Assembly (NCBI GenBank): GCA_934504065.1
Contig: CAKSVQ010000055.1
Coordinates: 1 to 13,121 of the forward strand
Length of the DNA: 13,121 nt
Origin: an uncultured Dysosmobacter sp.
Lineage (GTDB): Bacteria; Bacillota; Clostridia; Oscillospirales; Oscillospiraceae
Direction: 5' to 3'
Program-made: the position numbers and the translations under genes
The notes under the pieces: generated by a model
Told to the model about the DNA's origin: nothing
Database searches by the model: none
Seen by the model: the letters and a program-made list of their open reading frames with translations, nothing else
Shown: piece by piece, positions 1 through 7,067 of the stretch
Position numbering within the stretch: the first letter of the stretch is position 1
Layout: each line of letters opens with the position of its first letter

Positions 1-890
1 AGGTGGGTGCGTCCAGCGTGATCACGGCGGAGACCTCCGGTAAGATCTCCGGCATGAACTACCTGACCGGAGACACCATCAAGAGCGGCGACAAGGTGTG
101 CACCATCACCGGAGACGGCGTGGACAATTCCATTGAAAACGCCCGCATCAACCTCAGCAATGCGCAGAACTCCCTGCAAAACGCCAGAAATAAGCTGGAG
201 GACTATGAGGTGACCGCCCCCATCTCCGGCACGGTGGTGACGAAGACCGCCAAGGCGGGCGACAAGATCGAGGGTGGCTCCACGGGGACGCTGTGCACCA
301 TCTATGACCTGAGCTATCTGGAAATGACCATGAGCATCGACGAGCTGGATATTTCCGAGGTGGCCGTGGGGCAGACGGTGGAGATCACTGCCGATGCCGT
401 GCAGAACCGCAGCTATACAGGCGTTGTGACCAAGGTCTCGGTGGCGGGGGCCACCAGCGGCGGCATCACCACCTATCCTGTCACGGTCCGCATTGACGAA
501 ACGGACGGACTGCTGCCGGGCATGAATGTGGACGCGGAGATCGTGATCGAGGAAAAGGACAATGTGCTGGCTATTCCCAGCGGCGCGGTGAACCGGGGCG
601 ACACGGTGCTGGTGACAAAGGATTCCCCCAACGCGGCCAACGCGCTGGAGCAGGAGGCCCCGGAGGGTTATGCTTACGTGCAGATCGAAACGGGTATCAG
701 CGACGACAGCTATACCGAGGTCGTCTCCGGTTTGCAGGAGGGCGACACAGTGGCGTATATTCCCACCTCGGGCGGCAGTTCTGATTCCATGTTCATGATG
801 GGCGGCCCCGGCGGCGGAATGCCTGATAGTGGCGGCGGGATGCCCAGCGGAGGCGGTCCCGGTGGCGGCGGCCCCGGAGGAGGCTTCTAA
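1..890 (+). CDS. RND/HlyD-type efflux periplasmic adaptor subunit, 5' end cut by window
   Basis: Membrane-fusion adaptor of a MacAB/YknXYZ-type ABC exporter. It should sit outside the membrane and couple the permease to substrate. About 295 residues are visible. The reading frame is already open at position 3 (a GTG that is probably an internal valine), so the N-terminal membrane anchor lies outside the window. Visible parts, in order: a lipoyl-like half with the GKISGMNYLTGDTIKSGD segment, a short coiled-coil hairpin rich in N/A/L (about residues 42-68), the second lipoyl half with the APISGTVV motif (about 72-79), a beta-barrel region, and a membrane-proximal domain ending near residue 255. 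The last 35 or so residues are a Gly/Pro/Met/Ser-rich low-complexity tail. The stop lies 1 nt before the GTG of the ATPase gene, so the two are translationally coupled. Substrate unknown. YknX of Bacillus is the nearest functional analogue by layout; this is family inference. Confidence 0.88.
   Translation, partial: VGASSVITAETSGKISGMNYLTGDTIKSGDKVCTITGDGVDNSIENARINLSNAQNSLQNARNKLEDYEVTAPISGTVVTKTAKAGDKIEGGSTGTLCTIYDLSYLEMTMSIDELDISEVAVGQTVEITADAVQNRSYTGVVTKVSVAGATSGGITTYPVTVRIDETDGLLPGMNVDAEIVIEEKDNVLAIPSGAVNRGDTVLVTKDSPNAANALEQEAPEGYAYVQIETGISDDSYTEVVSGLQEGDTVAYIPTSGGSSDSMFMMGGPGGGMPDSGGGMPSGGGPGGGGPGGGF
876..883 (+). promoter_or_regulatory. Ribosome binding site that sets the GTG start of the ATPase gene
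   Basis: GGAGGAGG lies 8 nt before the GTG at 892. It is itself the glycine-coding end of the adaptor gene. An ATG in the same frame at 829 lies inside the adaptor tail and would add a meaningless Ala/Glu-rich leader, so 892 is preferred. Confidence 0.8.
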
Positions 891-891
891 G

Positions 892-1629
892 GTGAGCGCG
901 CTGATCGAATTTCAGGATGTCTGCAAGTATTACCAGATGGGCGACACCACGGTCAAGGCGGCGGACCATATCTCCTTTCAGGTGCAGCAGGGGGAGTTTT
1001 TAGCCATCGTGGGCCAGTCCGGCTCCGGCAAGTCCACCTGCATGAATATCATCGGCTGTCTGGATGTGCCCACCTCCGGGACCTATCTTCTGGACGGCCA
1101 CGACGTGGGCGCAATGGACCGCAACGAACTGGCGGAGATCCGCAATAAAATGCTGGGCTTCATCTTCCAGCAGTACAATCTTCTTCCCAAACTGACGCTG
1201 ATGGAAAATGTGGAGGTGCCGCTGATGTATGCGGGGGTGCCCCGCGCCCAGCGGCACGAGCGGGCCAAAGCGGCGCTGGAGCGGGTGGGTCTTGGCGATA
1301 AGCTGCGCCATAAGCCCAACCAGCTTTCCGGCGGCCAGCAGCAGCGGGTGTCCATTGCCCGGGCGCTGGCAGGGAACCCCGCCGTCATTCTGGCGGACGA
1401 ACCCACCGGAGCGCTGGATTCCCACACCAGCCGGGAGGTGCTGGGGATGCTGCAGCAGCTGCATGACGCGGGCAACACCGTGGTGCTCATCACCCATGAT
1501 AATTCCATTGCCGTGCAGGCCCAGCGCATCATCCGTCTGGAGGACGGCCATGTGGTCTACGACGGCGACGCCCACGCACCGGAGGCCGTGGTGCAGCCCG
1601 GCGCGGCAGGAGGGGAGGCGGCGCAATGA
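892..1629 (+). CDS. ABC transporter ATP-binding protein (MacB/LolD/YknY type)
   Basis: Cytoplasmic ATPase that powers the exporter formed with the flanking adaptor and permease. It has 245 residues, normal for this family. Walker A GQSGSGKST is at about 41-49, the Q-loop at 93-94, the ABC signature LSGGQ at 145-149, Walker B VILADE ending at E170, the D-loop GALD just after, and the switch histidine in THD at 202. The spacing fits the MacB/LolD clade, which has the EPTGALD form. The start is GTG at 892, chosen from the ribosome binding site in the end of the adaptor gene. The C-terminal 20 residues are Ala/Gly-rich and unremarkable. The stop overlaps the permease start (ATGA at 1626-1629), a mark of coupled translation. 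The family is certain; the transported compound cannot be read from sequence. Confidence 0.95.
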   Translation: MSALIEFQDVCKYYQMGDTTVKAADHISFQVQQGEFLAIVGQSGSGKSTCMNIIGCLDVPTSGTYLLDGHDVGAMDRNELAEIRNKMLGFIFQQYNLLPKLTLMENVEVPLMYAGVPRAQRHERAKAALERVGLGDKLRHKPNQLSGGQQQRVSIARALAGNPAVILADEPTGALDSHTSREVLGMLQQLHDAGNTVVLITHDNSIAVQAQRIIRLEDGHVVYDGDAHAPEAVVQPGAAGGEAAQ

Positions 1630-2819
1630 ATCTGCTGGAGACCTTTCAACTGGCGCTGAAAAATATCTGGGGCAGCAAAATGCGTACCTTCCTCACCATG
1701 CTGGGCATCATCATCGGCGTGTGCGCGGTCATTGTGATCGTGGGGCTGGGCAACGGAATGCAGGGCTATATTGAGGATAGCTTCGCGGACCTTGGCACAG
1801 ACAGCCTGACCGTGATGATCCAGGGCCGGGGCTCTTCCCGCAGTATTTCCGAAGAGGAGATGTATGCGCTGGTAGAGGACAATCAGGACACGCTGAAGCT
1901 GATCTCTCCCACGGTGAGCATCTCTTTCCCGCCCAAGATCGGCTCGGATACCACATCCTCCACGGTCACAGGTGTCAGCGAGGACTATTTCACCATGAAA
2001 GGCTATGACATTGCCCAGGGCCGGGGCATTCAGTATATGGATGTGAAGAACCGCGCCAATGTGTGCGTGGTGGGGCAGTATCTGAATCTGGCGTATTTCG
2101 GCGGCAACGCCGTGGGCCAGACGCTGAAGCTGGGCACAAAGACCTTTACGATCGTTGGCGTGATGGCGGCGGAAACTGACGATCTGGAAGAAGGCGGCAC
2201 GGATGACTGCGTGTTCCTTCCCTATTCCACCGCCGCCCGTATGAGCTTTACAGGGAACATCAGCAACTATGTGATCACAGTGCAGGATAAGGACAACATT
2301 TCCGCAGCCATCACGGTGGTGAAAAATGCGCTGTATCAGAAGTTTGAGGATGAGGATGCCTACACGGTCATCAGTATGTCGGAAATGCTGGATGCGATGA
2401 ACTCCATGGTCAACGTCATTATTTACATTCTGGCGGCTATTGCGGCCATTTCTCTGGTGGTGGGCGGCATCGGCATTATGAATATCATGCTGGTATCTGT
2501 CACCGAGCGGACGCGGGAAATCGGCGTCCGCAAGGCGCTGGGCGCGAAAGAGGGGGCCATTATGCGGCAGTTTGTGATCGAAGCGGCCACGACCTCCGCG
2601 CTGGGCGGCATACTGGGCATTCTGGCAGGTCTGGGACTTTCCTCTGTGGCCACGGTGATCATCTCCAATATCATGGATGCAAGCCTGACTGTCAGTCCGT
2701 CTTTGGGGGCGGTGCTGCTGGCCTTTGGTGTGTCCACCGGAATCGGCGTGGTGTTCGGTTATCTCCCCGCCAAAAAGGCGGCGCGGCTCAACCCCATCGA
2801 AGCGCTGCGGTATGAATAA
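1626..2819 (+). CDS. ABC transporter permease, MacB/FtsX type
   Basis: Membrane subunit of the exporter, 397 residues. A first membrane helix lies at about 20-43 (LTMLGIIIGVCAVIVIVGLG), followed by an extracellular MacB-PCD-like domain of about 200 residues. Three further helices follow at roughly 258-285, 322-348 and 360-382. The FtsX-family signature after the second helix (MLVSVTERTREIGVRKALGA) is intact, and so is the C-terminal PAKKAARLNPIEALRYE ending typical of the family. ATPase and permease are separate genes here, as in the Gram-positive YknY/YknZ pair, not fused as in proteobacterial MacB. The ribosome binding site (AGGAGGGGAGG, from about 1608) and the ATGA overlap fix the start. 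Such systems export peptides, antibiotics or toxins; which one here is unknown. No classical terminator follows directly; the gene runs into the repeat region at 2860. Confidence 0.95.
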   Translation: MNLLETFQLALKNIWGSKMRTFLTMLGIIIGVCAVIVIVGLGNGMQGYIEDSFADLGTDSLTVMIQGRGSSRSISEEEMYALVEDNQDTLKLISPTVSISFPPKIGSDTTSSTVTGVSEDYFTMKGYDIAQGRGIQYMDVKNRANVCVVGQYLNLAYFGGNAVGQTLKLGTKTFTIVGVMAAETDDLEEGGTDDCVFLPYSTAARMSFTGNISNYVITVQDKDNISAAITVVKNALYQKFEDEDAYTVISMSEMLDAMNSMVNVIIYILAAIAAISLVVGGIGIMNIMLVSVTERTREIGVRKALGAKEGAIMRQFVIEAATTSALGGILGILAGLGLSSVATVIISNIMDASLTVSPSLGAVLLAFGVSTGIGVVFGYLPAKKAARLNPIEALRYE

Positions 2820-2863
2820 GCTGTGAGCTGTGAGGATGACATAACGACATCTATGTACAAGAA

Positions 2864-2889
2864 CGGCGGTGTGCGAAAGCACACCACCG
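2864..2889. repeat. GAAA-loop hairpin, module 1 of dispersed repeat (copy A)
   Basis: An 11-bp stem with one mismatch encloses a GAAA tetraloop (cggcggtgtgc / gcacaccaccg). The same hairpin, without the mismatch, recurs at 3113-3138. It lies directly upstream of the conserved box at 2892. Confidence 0.75.
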
Positions 2890-2891
2890 CA

Positions 2892-2950
2892 GCTTGTCGA
2901 AAAACCTCTGCTAAATGGAAAAAAATTCCATACAGCAGGGGGAGTACGAG
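2892..2950 (+). repeat. Conserved box 1 of dispersed repeat (copy A)
   Basis: Begins gcttgtcgaaaaacctctgc and ends gggggagtacgag. By hand alignment it matches positions 13066-13121 at about 47 of 59 columns with three single-base gaps. In both places it sits 2-3 nt downstream of a strong hairpin whose stem sequence differs. Short open frames cross it but none looks like a real protein. Confidence 0.75.
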
Positions 2951-2992
2951 GGGGCGGGAGCCCCTTCGTGTTGAATCGAATGCCTGCAAAAA

Positions 2993-3027
2993 GCCCGCAA
3001 GCGCGGGCGTTTGCGCCGCGCAGCGAC
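2993..3027 (+). repeat. Hairpin plus conserved box 2 of dispersed repeat (copy A)
   Basis: A 6-bp stem (gcccgc / gcgggc, loop aagc) at 2993-3008 is followed by gtttgcgccgcgcagcgac (3009-3027). A matching arrangement, 6-bp stem plus gttttgccgcgcaagac, occurs at 12925-12963. Confidence 0.6.
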
Positions 3028-3071
3028 AGCTTTTTGGACTGCACAGCAGACAAAAAAGCGAGGCATTAGAA

Positions 3072-3111
3072 AGGCTGTCAAAAAAGTCTACATAGACTTT
3101 TTTGACAGCCT
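3072..3111. repeat. Perfect 18-bp inverted repeat in the gap between convergent genes
   Basis: The arms aggctgtcaaaaaagtct and agacttttttgacagcct are exact reverse complements around a 4-nt loop. It lies between the convergent exporter operon and threonine ammonia-lyase gene. It may act as a two-way terminator, since T runs occur inside each arm, but no U tract follows the stem. It could instead be part of the repeat element. Confidence 0.7.
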
Positions 3112-3112
3112 G

Positions 3113-3138
3113 CGGCGGTGTGCGAAAGCACACCGCCG
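3113..3138. repeat. GAAA-loop hairpin, second copy
   Basis: A perfect 11-bp stem with a GAAA loop (cggcggtgtgc / gcacaccgccg), one base different from 2864-2889. It is followed by ttcagcttgt, which matches the start of box 1, so a decayed second unit may begin here. The rest, to 3192, holds only a short 4-bp hairpin with a T run on the minus strand (about 3161-3177), a weak terminator candidate for the threonine ammonia-lyase gene. Confidence 0.7.
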
Positions 3139-3192
3139 TTCAGCTTGTTAATGACCGTTGAAAAAATGGCAAAGCCACTTGCTCGATATTTA

Positions 3193-4389
3193 TTAGGAAT
3201 TGTGCAGTAGAGGATAGCCCGCGTCGGTAAGGGCCAGCTTAATGGCGGCCACATGGTCGCTGTTGCGGGTCTCCAGCACCAGCGAGACGATGCACGCCCC
3301 TACTTCGGAATCCCGGTCCTCCCGGGAATGGCTGATGGTGAGGATGTTGGCGCCGCTTTGGCTGACGATCTGCAGCATACTCAAAAGGCTGCCGGGCTTG
3401 TCAGTCACCTTTGTGGTCAACTCCACCAGACGGCCGGATTTGGAAAGGCCTTTGGTGATGACCCGGGAAAGGGTGGTCACGTCCACATTTCCGCCGGAGA
3501 CCACGCATACCGTCTTTTTTTCGCTAGTATCAACTTTGCCGAACATACACGCAGCCACCGGAACGGCGCCCGCGCCCTCGGCCACGGTTTTCTGCCCCTC
3601 CATCAGCGCCAGAATGGCCGAGGCGATCTCGTCCTCTCCCACGGTGACGATCTCGTCCACATACCGCTGGCACAGGGAAAAGGTCAGGTCACCGGGGGTC
3701 TTGACGGCAATACCGTCGGCAATGGTGCTGACGCTGCGCAGCACCGTGGGTCTGCCCGCGTGGCGGGAGAGGTACATCGAGGCGGCCCCGGCCGCCTGCA
3801 CGCCCACAATACGGCACTCCGGCCGCAGGTGCTTGACGGCAAAGGCAATGCCGCTGATGAGCCCACCGCCGCCGATGGGCACCACGATCTGTTCCACATC
3901 CGGGAGTTGTTCCAGAATTTCAAGCCCGATGGTACCCTGTCCGGCAATGACCAGCGGGTCGTTGAAGGGGTGGGCAAAGGTATAGCCGTGCTCTTCCGTC
4001 AGGCGCTGGGCCTCCCGGGCGGCATCGTCATACACGCCGGGGACCAGCACCACCTCCGCACCGTAGCCCCGGGTGGCTTCCACTTTGCTGATGGGCGCTC
4101 CGGCAGGCATACAGATGATGGAGCGGATGCCCAGCTTTGCGGCAGACCAGGCAATGCCCTGCGCGTGGTTGCCTGCCGAGCAGGCGATCACGCCGCGGGA
4201 GGCCTCGTCCGGGGTGAGGGAGCGGATTTTGTTGTACGCGCCGCGGAGCTTGAACGCCCCGGTGAGCTGCAAATTTTCTGCCTTGATGTATACGTTTTTA
4301 CCAAGTCCGCGGGCGGGGTCCAGGGGGGTGCGCCGGGCAATGCCCTGTAAGGCGGTCCGCGCATCCTCCAGCATTTCCATTGTCAGCAT
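3193..4389 (-). CDS. ilvA: Threonine ammonia-lyase (threonine dehydratase) with C-terminal ACT domain
   Basis: PLP enzyme that deaminates L-threonine to 2-oxobutanoate, the entry to isoleucine synthesis or threonine breakdown. It has 398 residues, the usual size of the medium, single-ACT form. The PLP lysine is K47 in TGAFKLRGA. The substrate loop SAGNHAQG is at 71-78, the phosphate-binding glycine loop PIGGGGL at about 171-177, and CVVSGGNVD at about 295-303. An ACT domain fills about 321-398 (VELTTKVTDKPGSL). The ATG at 4389 follows AAAGGAGG with good spacing; upstream extension of the frame would run through the promoter. It has its own promoter (4423-4451) and is separated from the DUF554 gene by a terminator. 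Biosynthetic (IlvA) and catabolic (TdcB) roles cannot be told apart here; no branched-chain genes are adjacent. Confidence 0.93.
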   Translation of the reverse strand: MLTMEMLEDARTALQGIARRTPLDPARGLGKNVYIKAENLQLTGAFKLRGAYNKIRSLTPDEASRGVIACSAGNHAQGIAWSAAKLGIRSIICMPAGAPISKVEATRGYGAEVVLVPGVYDDAAREAQRLTEEHGYTFAHPFNDPLVIAGQGTIGLEILEQLPDVEQIVVPIGGGGLISGIAFAVKHLRPECRIVGVQAAGAASMYLSRHAGRPTVLRSVSTIADGIAVKTPGDLTFSLCQRYVDEIVTVGEDEIASAILALMEGQKTVAEGAGAVPVAACMFGKVDTSEKKTVCVVSGGNVDVTTLSRVITKGLSKSGRLVELTTKVTDKPGSLLSMLQIVSQSGANILTISHSREDRDSEVGACIVSLVLETRNSDHVAAIKLALTDAGYPLLHNS

Positions 4390-4422
4390 GGGGAGACCTC
4401 CTTTGATTTGTTTTGTGGGAAT

Positions 4423-4451
4423 ATTATACGGCGGCCGTGTCCGGGATACAA
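4423..4451 (-). promoter_or_regulatory. Sigma-A-type promoter of the threonine ammonia-lyase gene
   Basis: On the minus strand, TTGTAT (4451-4446), a 17-bp spacer and a perfect TATAAT (4428-4423). It lies 33 bp upstream of the ATG and downstream of the DUF554 terminator. Confidence 0.75.
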
Positions 4452-4465
4452 TGGCTCGCCCAAAG

Positions 4466-4497
4466 AAAAAGCTGCCGGATTTTCCGGCAGCTTTTTT
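4466..4497 (-). terminator. Rho-independent terminator of the DUF554 gene
   Basis: An 8-bp GC-rich stem (gctgccgg / ccggcagc, 4471-4478 and 4484-4491) flanked by an A tract on one side and T6 on the other. Read on the minus strand it begins directly after the DUF554 stop and ends in a U-rich run. It could also act on the plus strand. Confidence 0.85.
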
Positions 4498-5234
4498 CAC
4501 ATAAAACGGCACAGCAGGATCGGCAGGAAGACGGCGGGTACCAGATTCATGACCTTGATTCTGGTCAGATTCAGCATATTCAGGCCCAGCGCCACGATCA
4601 AAAGGGACCCCACGCAGGTCATCTCCGCAATCACCGCATCGCCGAGCAGGGGGGAGAGGAAGGAGGCGGCCAGCGCGATGGAGCCCTGATAGAGCAGGAT
4701 CGCCACGGCGGAAAAGGCCACGCCGATACCGAGAGAGGAGGCAAAGACCACCGCGCTGACGCCGTCCAGCAGAGCTTTGGCAAAGAGCGTGGAGTGGTCC
4801 CCGGTCAGCCCGTCCTGCAAAGCGCCGACGATGGCCATGGCCCCCACGCAGAAAAGCAGGCTTGCAGTGACAAATCCGTCAGAGACCGATGGGCCGTCGC
4901 CGCGGCTTTTGATAAAGCACTCGGATTTGGATTGCACCCAGTCGCCCAGACGGTGCATGCCGTTGTCCAGATCCAGCGGCTCACCGATGAGCGCACCGAT
5001 GACCATGGACAAAATAGCGATCAGGCTGTTCTGTCCTTTCAGGCTGCCGCTGATGCCGAGAAACAGCACACACAGGGCAACGCCCTGCATGATGATGGTT
5101 TGCAGGCGGCTGCCCAGAGCGGCGCTTCCGGCGGGAAGTGCTTTTGAAAAGCGGTGGGCAAGGGCCGTGAGCAGCAGACCGGCGGCGGAGCCCACCAGAA
5201 TGGCAAGGGCGTTTACGATCGTTCCTGTCAGCAT
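4497..5234 (-). CDS. DUF554 family integral membrane protein
   Basis: Predicted multi-spanning membrane protein of 245 residues, with about seven hydrophobic segments (roughly 5-25, 46-62, 70-86, 122-142, 152-178, 181-200 and 205-243). The N-terminal GTIVNALAILVGSAAGLLL, the central IGEPLDLD segment and the glycine-rich later helices match the DUF554/YqgA/YdfK family as I know it. The biochemical function of that family is not established. I start it at the ATG at 5234 because GAGGA lies about 8 nt upstream; a TTG five codons earlier overlaps that site. No convincing promoter is visible in the 5235-5303 stretch, so it may depend on read-through from the foldase gene upstream. Its terminator follows immediately. 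Confidence 0.85.
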   Translation of the reverse strand: MLTGTIVNALAILVGSAAGLLLTALAHRFSKALPAGSAALGSRLQTIIMQGVALCVLFLGISGSLKGQNSLIAILSMVIGALIGEPLDLDNGMHRLGDWVQSKSECFIKSRGDGPSVSDGFVTASLLFCVGAMAIVGALQDGLTGDHSTLFAKALLDGVSAVVFASSLGIGVAFSAVAILLYQGSIALAASFLSPLLGDAVIAEMTCVGSLLIVALGLNMLNLTRIKVMNLVPAVFLPILLCRFM

Positions 5235-5303
5235 ATTGATATTCCTCAATTTCTTACTTTTTCTATCGGGTCCCGCACGGTGCTTCCGGCAGGAGAAAAC
5301 AAC

Positions 5304-5342
5304 AGGCCGCCGAAAAAGTCCGGGGGACTTTTCCGGCGGCCT
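5304..5342 (-). terminator. Terminator of the parvulin foldase gene
   Basis: Long hairpin with arms of about 18 bp and one mismatch (aggccgccgaaaaagtcc / ggacttttccggcggcct), a very short loop, and a T-rich stretch on the minus-strand 3' side. It sits 10 nt past the foldase stop. Confidence 0.75.
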
Positions 5343-5351
5343 CAGCCGAAA

Positions 5352-6902
5352 TCAACCGACGTACTTCATGCCGGAGCTGTTCGGCTCAATGGAAGAGTCA
5401 GCGGTCAACGCCGTGATCCAATCCGCGTAATCCTGATCCTTCAGCGTATCGCTGACCTGCGCCTGCCAGCGGGGCAGGTCGGTGCCCACGAAATACATCA
5501 CGTGGTAACCGTAATCCGTTTCCACGATACCCGTGTCGCCGCTCTTGCGGCTGGAATCGAAGCACCAGTCGTTGAAGGCCTGCACCATCTGGCCTTGATA
5601 GACCTGAGAGTAAAGGCCGCCGCTGTACTTCGACCCGGTGTCGCTGGACTGCTCCATGGCCAGCGCGGCGAAGGAATCCTCAGTGGCCTCGCCGGACTGC
5701 CAGTCAGAGAGCAGCTGCTCAGCCTGCACCTTGGCATCCTCCTTGAGCTGGGCCTGCTCTTCGTCATAGCCCTCGTCGCCGGAATTGAGCTCGCCAGTGG
5801 CAGGCTGCACCAGAATGTGACGGACATCCACGGTGTTATATTCGTCGCGGTAGCGGTTGTGGAACACGGTCACATAATAGGTGGTGCCGCTTTCCACAAC
5901 CGTGCTGTCGCCGTCTTTTCGGGCGGAGTCATACAGCCACTCGGTCAGGGCATCTCCGGTGTAGACCGTGCCGTCGTTATTGGTGTAGGTGGCCTTGTCG
6001 TTGCCGTCGGCCAGCGTTTCCAGCTTGGCGCCGCCACGATAAGCAGTCAGCATTTCGTCAGCGGTGTTCTTGGCGGCAGTCTTAGCGGCTTCCTTCTCCT
6101 CATCGGTGGGGGAGACGGTGTTGCCGTCGGCGTCGGTGGTGCTGGCGGCGGAGCCGAGCACGCTGACGGATTCATAGGCTACCTTGTCATAGCTGTTGGG
6201 GTCGGCGGCATAGGTGGCTTCCAGCTTGTCCAGATCATAGCTCAGGCCGTCGGCATAGGCGCTGGTATAAGCGTCATATTGCAGGATGCGGGTGAGCTGC
6301 TGGCTGTATACCTTTTCGGTCATGGTGGAGCCGAAGGTCCCGGTCAGGTACTGGTCCACCGTCAGGTTGCTGGCGGAGGCCGTGGCCTTGAGGGAGGTCA
6401 TGGTGGCGTCGTGCTGGGCCTGCACGCTGTCGGGATAGGTAAAGCCCTCGTCGCTGGCCTGCTTCAGGGCAGACTGCACGGCGGCCATCTGCTTGAGGCC
6501 CATGTCCACAAAGAAGTCGTGCCACGTCTGCCCGGCATCCACGCCCAGCATGGAAGCATCGCTCTCCGTGATCTCCTGCTCCTTCAGGTCGGTCTGGGTG
6601 TTCAGGCTGAGCATCCCATAGGCCATGTAATAGTAATACTGATTATAGAAGTTGCGGTAGGCGTTCTGGTAGAAGAAGCTGACCTCGGCGGCATTGTACT
6701 TCTCGCCGTCAATGGTGGCGGCGGTGGCGATGCGGGCAATGATATTGCTCCGCCAGACAATGGTTGCAAGGGCAACGATCACGAACACCACGGCGATAGC
6801 GCCGTAAAGGAAGTTGCTGCGGCGCTCTTCCTTGCGCTGCTGCGCCTCGTGGGCGGTTTTCGGCGCGCTCTGGCCGATTTTGTTTTCGTTGGATGCGCTC
6901 AT
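5352..6902 (-). CDS. Membrane-anchored parvulin-type peptidyl-prolyl isomerase (PrsA/SurA-like foldase)
   Basis: Extracytoplasmic folding factor, 516 residues. Residues 1-30 are charged, and a single membrane helix lies at about 31-50 (FLYGAIAVVFVIVALATIVW). There is no lipobox cysteine, so it is anchored by the helix and not as a lipoprotein like Bacillus PrsA. A long helical SurA-N-like region follows, with a Tyr-rich stretch near 84-95. The parvulin domain is about 357-474: VDVRHILVQP with His362 and YGYHVMYF with His467 are the two expected active-site histidines, and KYSGGLYSQ is the usual glycine loop. Residues about 238-350 look like a second, degenerate copy (see findings). The start ATG has GAGAGGA upstream at 11 nt. 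It has its own strong promoter (6954-6982) and its own terminator. Close PrsA relatives assist secreted proteins and penicillin-binding proteins. Confidence 0.9.
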   Translation of the reverse strand: MSASNENKIGQSAPKTAHEAQQRKEERRSNFLYGAIAVVFVIVALATIVWRSNIIARIATAATIDGEKYNAAEVSFFYQNAYRNFYNQYYYYMAYGMLSLNTQTDLKEQEITESDASMLGVDAGQTWHDFFVDMGLKQMAAVQSALKQASDEGFTYPDSVQAQHDATMTSLKATASASNLTVDQYLTGTFGSTMTEKVYSQQLTRILQYDAYTSAYADGLSYDLDKLEATYAADPNSYDKVAYESVSVLGSAASTTDADGNTVSPTDEEKEAAKTAAKNTADEMLTAYRGGAKLETLADGNDKATYTNNDGTVYTGDALTEWLYDSARKDGDSTVVESGTTYYVTVFHNRYRDEYNTVDVRHILVQPATGELNSGDEGYDEEQAQLKEDAKVQAEQLLSDWQSGEATEDSFAALAMEQSSDTGSKYSGGLYSQVYQGQMVQAFNDWCFDSSRKSGDTGIVETDYGYHVMYFVGTDLPRWQAQVSDTLKDQDYADWITALTADSSIEPNSSGMKYVG

Positions 6903-6953
6903 TTGTTTTTCAGTCCTCTCAAAAATTCAGCTTGTAGCTTGTCGCACTTCGCT

Positions 6954-6982
6954 ATTATATCGAATAGCCGTCGGTTGTGCAA
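6954..6982 (-). promoter_or_regulatory. Sigma-A-type promoter of the foldase gene
   Basis: On the minus strand, TTGCAC (6982-6977), a 17-bp spacer and a perfect TATAAT (6959-6954), about 50 bp upstream of the ATG. It lies downstream of the RNA terminator at 7042, so the foldase is a separate unit. Confidence 0.85.
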
Positions 6983-7041
6983 GTACAAAATCATGGGTGC
7001 TGCCAAAGAAGATTTTACGGGCAGTTTCTGAAACCAACCTG

Positions 7042-7067
7042 AAAAAAGGCAGACGAACCCGTCTGCC
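7042..7067 (-). terminator. Rho-independent terminator of the structured RNA
   Basis: Perfect 8-bp stem (ggcagacg / cgtctgcc) with a 4-nt loop, followed on the minus strand by six T. A second T6 precedes the stem, just past the closing stem of the RNA. Confidence 0.88.

Noticed and set aside
1557..3053. A 498-codon open frame on the minus strand
   Set aside because: Antisense to the permease and running into the repeat region; no ribosome site and Arg/His-rich composition.
2823..3095. A 90-codon open frame after the exporter operon
   Set aside because: It reads straight through box 1, box 2 and the hairpins of the repeat; no ribosome site and no protein-like pattern. Best treated as a spurious frame of the repeat.
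2864..3138. CRISPR array
   Set aside because: Only two similar hairpins about 250 bp apart, no regular short spacers and no cas gene.
5154..7031. A 625-codon open frame on the plus strand
   Set aside because: It lies antisense to the foldase and part of DUF554, with Val/Gly/His-rich translation typical of a GC-rich shadow frame, and matches no domain; the minus-strand genes have promoters, ribosome sites and motifs.
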